Below are positions 60,136 to 64,000 of a DNA stretch of 64,000 nucleotides, in pieces. The position numbers were made by a program, and so were the translations under genes. Every line of letters begins with the position of its first letter. The first letter of the stretch is position 1. The DNA is from Candidatus Bathyarchaeota archaeon (GTDB lineage: Archaea > Thermoproteota > Bathyarchaeia > Bathyarchaeales > Bathycorpusculaceae): positions 24,324 through 88,323 of the forward strand of contig JAMDCQ010000015.1 of assembly GCA_023488905.1 (NCBI GenBank). The letters are read 5' to 3'. The notes beneath the pieces were generated by a model. That model had not been told where the DNA came from. It searched no databases and saw nothing but the letters and a program-made list of their open reading frames with translations.

Positions 60136-61095
60136 TCACTTATGTTTCTTGTTTTTAGTTACTTGCTTTTTGGGAGTGGGTTTACTTGCAGGTTTGCGCC
60201 GTTTTAGTAAAACCGAAGCTGCTATAACGGCTATGACTACTGCCAGAACAACCGCCACATAGATCAGGTTTTGGTCTGTGTTTGTCTGTGACACATTTGA
60301 AGTTGGAGGAGTTGTCGCCACAGGTACCACTGTCGAGTTTGCTATAGGTGCGGTTCCAGTTTGCATTGGCGACCCCACTTGAACAAGGAGACTGTAGCCT
60401 GCAATTTTCAGATCTGAACTTACGATGGATTGGTTCAAGTCAAACGCGGCAACTTTGAAGGAATTTGTCGCTCCGGCTGCGAGACTGCTTATGGGGTTTG
60501 TATAACCTGCGGTTATGACTGAGCCTGAGGAGTTGTAGAATGTTGCGATAACAGTGACGTTGCTTGCCGTTTGTCCGCCGTTGTTTTTGAGTTCTCCATT
60601 AACCCAGTATTCGCCGCTTGAGGTCGGTGCAGGTTCGTCGGTTATGACTTCTACTTCTTGATACTGATATTGGGTAGTGGCAGGCGCTTTGTATACGCCT
60701 AAAGTGATGTCGCTGATTTGAACACCGTACCATGTGTAACTGTTGGTGTATTGGGCAAGGAAATCAAGATAGAATGGCGCTTTCTCACCCGGCAAAAGAT
60801 TGGTTGCCCAGACACGATTGCCCGCTTCAACGTAGCTGCCGTCTGAGCCGGTTATTGCTCCAGACACTATAACGTAGTCAATAACGCTGGAGCCGACATT
60901 TTGGACTTCGCCGACAACTACGATGTTGCCTATCATATCCATGAAGTAGCTGTAGGTGAGGATTTTTACGTTCTCTGTTTGAGCGGATGCACCCTCAGAA
61001 GTAATTACTGTTAAACTGGATATGACGAGTAATAGCAATATGCAGATGGATGATTTGTTTTTCAAGTTGCTTCTCCTCTTCTTTAACGCCAACAA
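60136..61095 (-). CDS. Paralog of the preceding secreted FxLYD/CARDB-like protein
   Basis: GEVQNVGSSVIDYVIVSGAI and GELKNNGGQTASNVTVIATFYNSSGSVITAG match the neighbour. Confidence 0.75.
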   Translation of the reverse strand: MLALKKRRSNLKNKSSICILLLLVISSLTVITSEGASAQTENVKILTYSYFMDMIGNIVVVGEVQNVGSSVIDYVIVSGAITGSDGSYVEAGNRVWATNLLPGEKAPFYLDFLAQYTNSYTWYGVQISDITLGVYKAPATTQYQYQEVEVITDEPAPTSSGEYWVNGELKNNGGQTASNVTVIATFYNSSGSVITAGYTNPISSLAAGATNSFKVAAFDLNQSIVSSDLKIAGYSLLVQVGSPMQTGTAPIANSTVVPVATTPPTSNVSQTNTDQNLIYVAVVLAVVIAVIAASVLLKRRKPASKPTPKKQVTKNKKHK

Positions 61096-61164
61096 TGCAA
61101 GGTTGTAGTATAAAATATTTTTTCCAAATCTACCTTAAACCGCCCTGACTTAGCTTGTGCAGCT

Positions 61165-61644
61165 TTATTGGCTGCTCTTCATCTCTTCCTTGAAGGTTTC
61201 CTCAAGCATCTTCTTGTTTATCCCTATTTCTTCCGCTAGACGTTTAACCTGCTTAACGTAGGTGCGGAAGAGGCTCTGGAGGATCTCGGTTTTTTCGCTC
61301 CCGGTGAGTTCTTGTTCTTCGGCTAAGAGGAGCGCAAACCATTTGCCCAAGTTGGTGAGTTGGTAGGCTTTAATCCAGATGACGCGGCCTTCTTTTTCGT
61401 TTTTCTCCATGCTCTCGTTTAATACGCCTAGGGCGGTTAGGGACTTGAGGTTTTCGATTATGGTTTTGTTTGAGTAGTTGAGTTTGTTTACGAGGTCTTT
61501 TTGGTAGATGTTTTTGGATATGCCTTGTTTGAGGGAGAAGCGTAGTATGTCAACGCCTGCTTTGGAGCCAAAAATTGCGCTTAGTATTTTGTCTTTTTTC
61601 TCGTTTGGAAGAAATACTACATATGGATGTAACTTTTCAATCAT
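61165..61644 (-). CDS. HTH transcriptional regulator
   Basis: LVNKLNYSNKTIIENLKSLTALGVLNESMEKNEKEGRVIWIKAYQLTNLGKWFA. Confidence 0.7.
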   Translation of the reverse strand: MIEKLHPYVVFLPNEKKDKILSAIFGSKAGVDILRFSLKQGISKNIYQKDLVNKLNYSNKTIIENLKSLTALGVLNESMEKNEKEGRVIWIKAYQLTNLGKWFALLLAEEQELTGSEKTEILQSLFRTYVKQVKRLAEEIGINKKMLEETFKEEMKSSQ

Positions 61645-61748
61645 GGGCGTCGCACTTAAACTGCTTAGGCACAGTTTTTGCTTTTAAGAATATCGCTTTT
61701 TCATTCCATCCATGAATTTGAGCAGCGGCAGATTACCGGACTTATTCT

Positions 61749-62016
61749 TATCAGTAGATCAAAAAAGAGTTGGTTGGGTTGCTTGGTTCTTGTGGAAGAA
61801 AAAAGCAGTCGATACATACTTTCACATTCACATGGCGGCGATTTCAACATAGAGATATGTTGTTCTTGTGGAGAAAAACCCACAGCCCACACCCAAACAG
61901 ACGCAGAAAAAAGCTGTAACCCCAAAACACAACCGCATACAGCTGCTGTCGTGTGGTGTGCCGTAAGCCGCCACACTCACATAAAGAGCGCAGAACAAAA
62001 TTTTGATCTACTGATA
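61749..62016 (+). mobile_element. MITE-like element: 16-bp perfect terminal inverted repeats enclosing a ~220-bp segment also found inverted at ~20160-20385
   Basis: TATCAGTAGATCAAAA (61749-61764) and TTTTGATCTACTGATA (62001-62016); interior ~80% identical by eye to the reverse complement of 20160-20385. Confidence 0.55.
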
Positions 62017-62264
62017 GGGGAGGGGCTCTCTGACAACAACAAACTCAAAATCAAAATGCACAACTACCCATAGAAACGATAAAAAAGTGGAAAATCGCAC
62101 GGTTGAATACCGTTCTTCCACTATAGATTTAGAGCAGGTCAAGCCTAAGCCTTATTGTTGACACGGTCCAGCTGAGCCATGTTTGGTCGCCACAGGTTCT
62201 TTATACCGCTTTAAACCTGCTGCTCAAGCCCAGATGCTTCAACATTAGGCAATGTCCAGCCCAA

Positions 62265-62363
62265 AGAGGCAAAGTCTTGGTCACACACCAATTTTTCGCT
62301 GTTTGAATTGGCGCGCTCTTGTGCCTCAGTGCATTGCATCTAAAGCTTGCTCCCTGACCTGCA
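62265..62363 (+). repeat. 99-bp repeat, copy 1 (inverted relative to copy 2 in leuS)
   Basis: Exact reverse complement of 63611-63709. Confidence 0.95.
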
Positions 62364-62748
62364 ATTACCTTATTGTATTTGGCAAGTAATATATTTTGCG
62401 ACAAATGCGGCACAAAAAAGTATGAAAATGCACCAATTGATACATACAGAAAAATCCACACCCTAACGTAGGTTACCCAAACAAACAGCGAAGCTACAAC
62501 TCAGTTCGCAAGTGTTGACGTCGCCGCACGTCTCTACGTTTCTGCTCCTCACGGAAATATTGATCACGGACGTCAATTTTTTCATTCAGCTGCATGTCTG
62601 CGTCTAGCAAATGCAGTTTATGACGTTCTTGTCGGTGTCGCTCTCTATCAGCATACCGATTCTCGGTCACCCCGATACGCCCCAAGATAGAACGACGCAT
62701 CCAAAAATTTATCGTTTTTTAGGAGACACCGCTATGCTACTGAAGCAG

Positions 62749-63300
62749 TCACTTGTGGTTCGCAGGCGACTTTTCTGTTAATTCACGGAATTTTTCCATG
62801 GCTCGGTTCACGATTTCTTCAGCGTCACATGCGTTCTTCCAAGCCCTGACTTTTACCCATTTATGGGGTTCTAGGCGCTTGTAGGTTTCAAAGAACTCCT
62901 GAATCTCAACTAAACGGTGCTTGTGGACGTTGTTTATGTCATGGTAACCTTCGAAGCGGGCATCGTTGACCAAAACAGACAGTAACTTTGCGTCTAGCCC
63001 TTCTTCGTCCTCCAGTATAAGCGCGCCTATAACTCGCACTTTGACTATACAGCCCGTCGTGAGGGGCGCGTAGCTTAACACCATGATGTCGAGGGGGTCT
63101 TCGTCATCGGACCATGTTTGGGGAACAAAGCCATACTCCACAGGAAACACAACAGACGAGGGAATAATCCGGTCCAACACGAAGGCTTCCCAGTTCATGT
63201 TATACTCGTATTTGTCCCGTGAACCGCTAGCAACTTCGATCACCATGTTTAGGAGTTTGGGCGGGTTATCGCCTGAGGGGATGTCTTTCCAGAAATTCAT
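62749..63300 (-). CDS. ppa: Inorganic pyrophosphatase
   Basis: NMNWEAFVLDRIIPSSVVFPVEYGFVPQTWSDDEDPLDIMVLSYAP. Confidence 0.93.
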   Translation of the reverse strand: MNFWKDIPSGDNPPKLLNMVIEVASGSRDKYEYNMNWEAFVLDRIIPSSVVFPVEYGFVPQTWSDDEDPLDIMVLSYAPLTTGCIVKVRVIGALILEDEEGLDAKLLSVLVNDARFEGYHDINNVHKHRLVEIQEFFETYKRLEPHKWVKVRAWKNACDAEEIVNRAMEKFRELTEKSPANHK

Positions 63301-63400
63301 GTCTAATCAGCCTTTTAGCTGACAGTGATTGAGCGATTTAAACATTAACCATCTCTAAAGCTGAGAATTTATTAGAAATAACAGAGAAAGAAGAAGCTGG

Positions 63401-64000
63401 TTATTCAATGTAGATTGCTGGCTGATAGGGCATTGTCATTGCTGCGCGGCTTTTGGGGTCAAAGCGTGCGGTGTCGGATTCACTGTAAACAGCGATTTCT
63501 GCGTTGAAGCGGTCTTTGTAGAATGCTGCCGCGCCCTCGAGGATTGTTTTTTCGTCTACTTCACGGATTTTTGTCATGTTAGCTTTGCGGTCGCCTGAAA
63601 CTTTGGTAAGTGCAGGTCAGGGAGCAAGCTTTAGATGCAATGCACTGAGGCACAAGAGCGCGCCAATTCAAACAGCGAAAAATTGGTGTGTGACCAAGAC
63701 TTTGCCTCTCATTGGTGCGATGTCCTTCATATGCGGCTTCAGTGCTGGGTCAGCGGCGAATTCCTTCATCAACTCGCTTATTTTTGCTTCGCCAGCAACG
63801 GTTTTCTCTACGATTTTGAGGTAAACCTGCCACTTCCATTCTGCCGCTGTGTAGTAGATTATGCGTTTAGGGGAGATTTTCATGGCTTTTAAGATGTTAT
63901 TCGTGTCCCCCATAACATCGGTCACAAGGTTTTCCTGCTCTTCAGCGGCCACATCAACCTTTGCGGGGTCATACACTGGCAGAATGGAAGTGGCAGGTTT
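63401..64000 (-). pseudogene. leuS: Leucyl-tRNA synthetase C-terminal part (truncated at window edge), interrupted by a 99-bp insertion with in-frame stops
   Basis: ...ILKAMKISPKRIIYYTAAEWKWQVYLKIVE...KPHMKDIAPM [99 bp] LTKVSGDRKANMTKIREVDEKTILEGAAAFYKDRFNAEIAVYSESDTARFDPKSRAAMTMPYQPAIYIE*. Confidence 0.82.
63611..63709 (-). repeat. 99-bp repeat, copy 2, inside leuS
   Basis: Exact reverse complement of 62265-62363. Confidence 0.95.

Noticed and set aside
62201-62461. ORF (86 aa) sharing GQGASFRCNALRHKSAPIQTAKNWCVTKTLPL with the ORF at 63576-63824
   Set aside because: The shared peptide is just the antisense reading of the 99-bp DNA repeat; flanks are unrelated, so no protein call.
62494-62700. 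68-aa ORF on the minus strand
   Set aside because: Arg/charged biased, no recognisable family; could be real but not supported.

Overview
This is an archaeal chromosomal window, probably TACK/Bathyarchaeia-like. That placement is inferred from aIF2-beta, aIF1A, TFS, CdvB/ESCRT-III, an EndA pair, an archaeal-type LeuRS C-terminus and the UbiA-type lipid prenyltransferase; I ran no phylogeny. Most of it is ordinary housekeeping: translation, sugar metabolism, ABC export, a Cu P-type ATPase, UMP kinase, malic enzyme and others. Four things stand out. (1) A lone ~1050-aa SIR2-like + STAND NTPase + helical-repeat protein (20758-23916) resembles Avs5-type antiviral STAND proteins. Its C-terminus reads like a cold-shock/OB domain, and the canonical SIR2 'KLHG' motif reads 'KLLG'. 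(2) Several dispersed, structured, apparently non-coding repeat families lie in intergenic DNA. One carries an AGTTGTTG...CAACAACT hairpin in the same orientation and 85-98 nt upstream of the start codons of three unrelated genes (cdvB, glyS, a flippase-like gene), next to 18-nt TTGTGG-N6-CCACAA hairpins. A second ~220-bp element occurs in inverted orientation at ~20.2 kb and ~61.8 kb, the latter bounded by 16-bp perfect terminal inverted repeats. A third is built around ATATTTGGATCCTAATAT and sits at gene 3' ends. (3) A cluster of gene-breaking lesions from 37 to 64 kb includes insertions that are exact copies of nearby sequence: a 99-bp repeat in leuS with an inverted copy 1.3 kb away, and two small insertions in the RIO1 kinase gene matching the neighbouring Rieske and aIF1A genes. 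These are either local assembly artefacts or a real template-switch process. (4) Two EndA paralogs predict a heteromeric tRNA-splicing endonuclease. All calls come from reading the sequence and translations; no database search was run.
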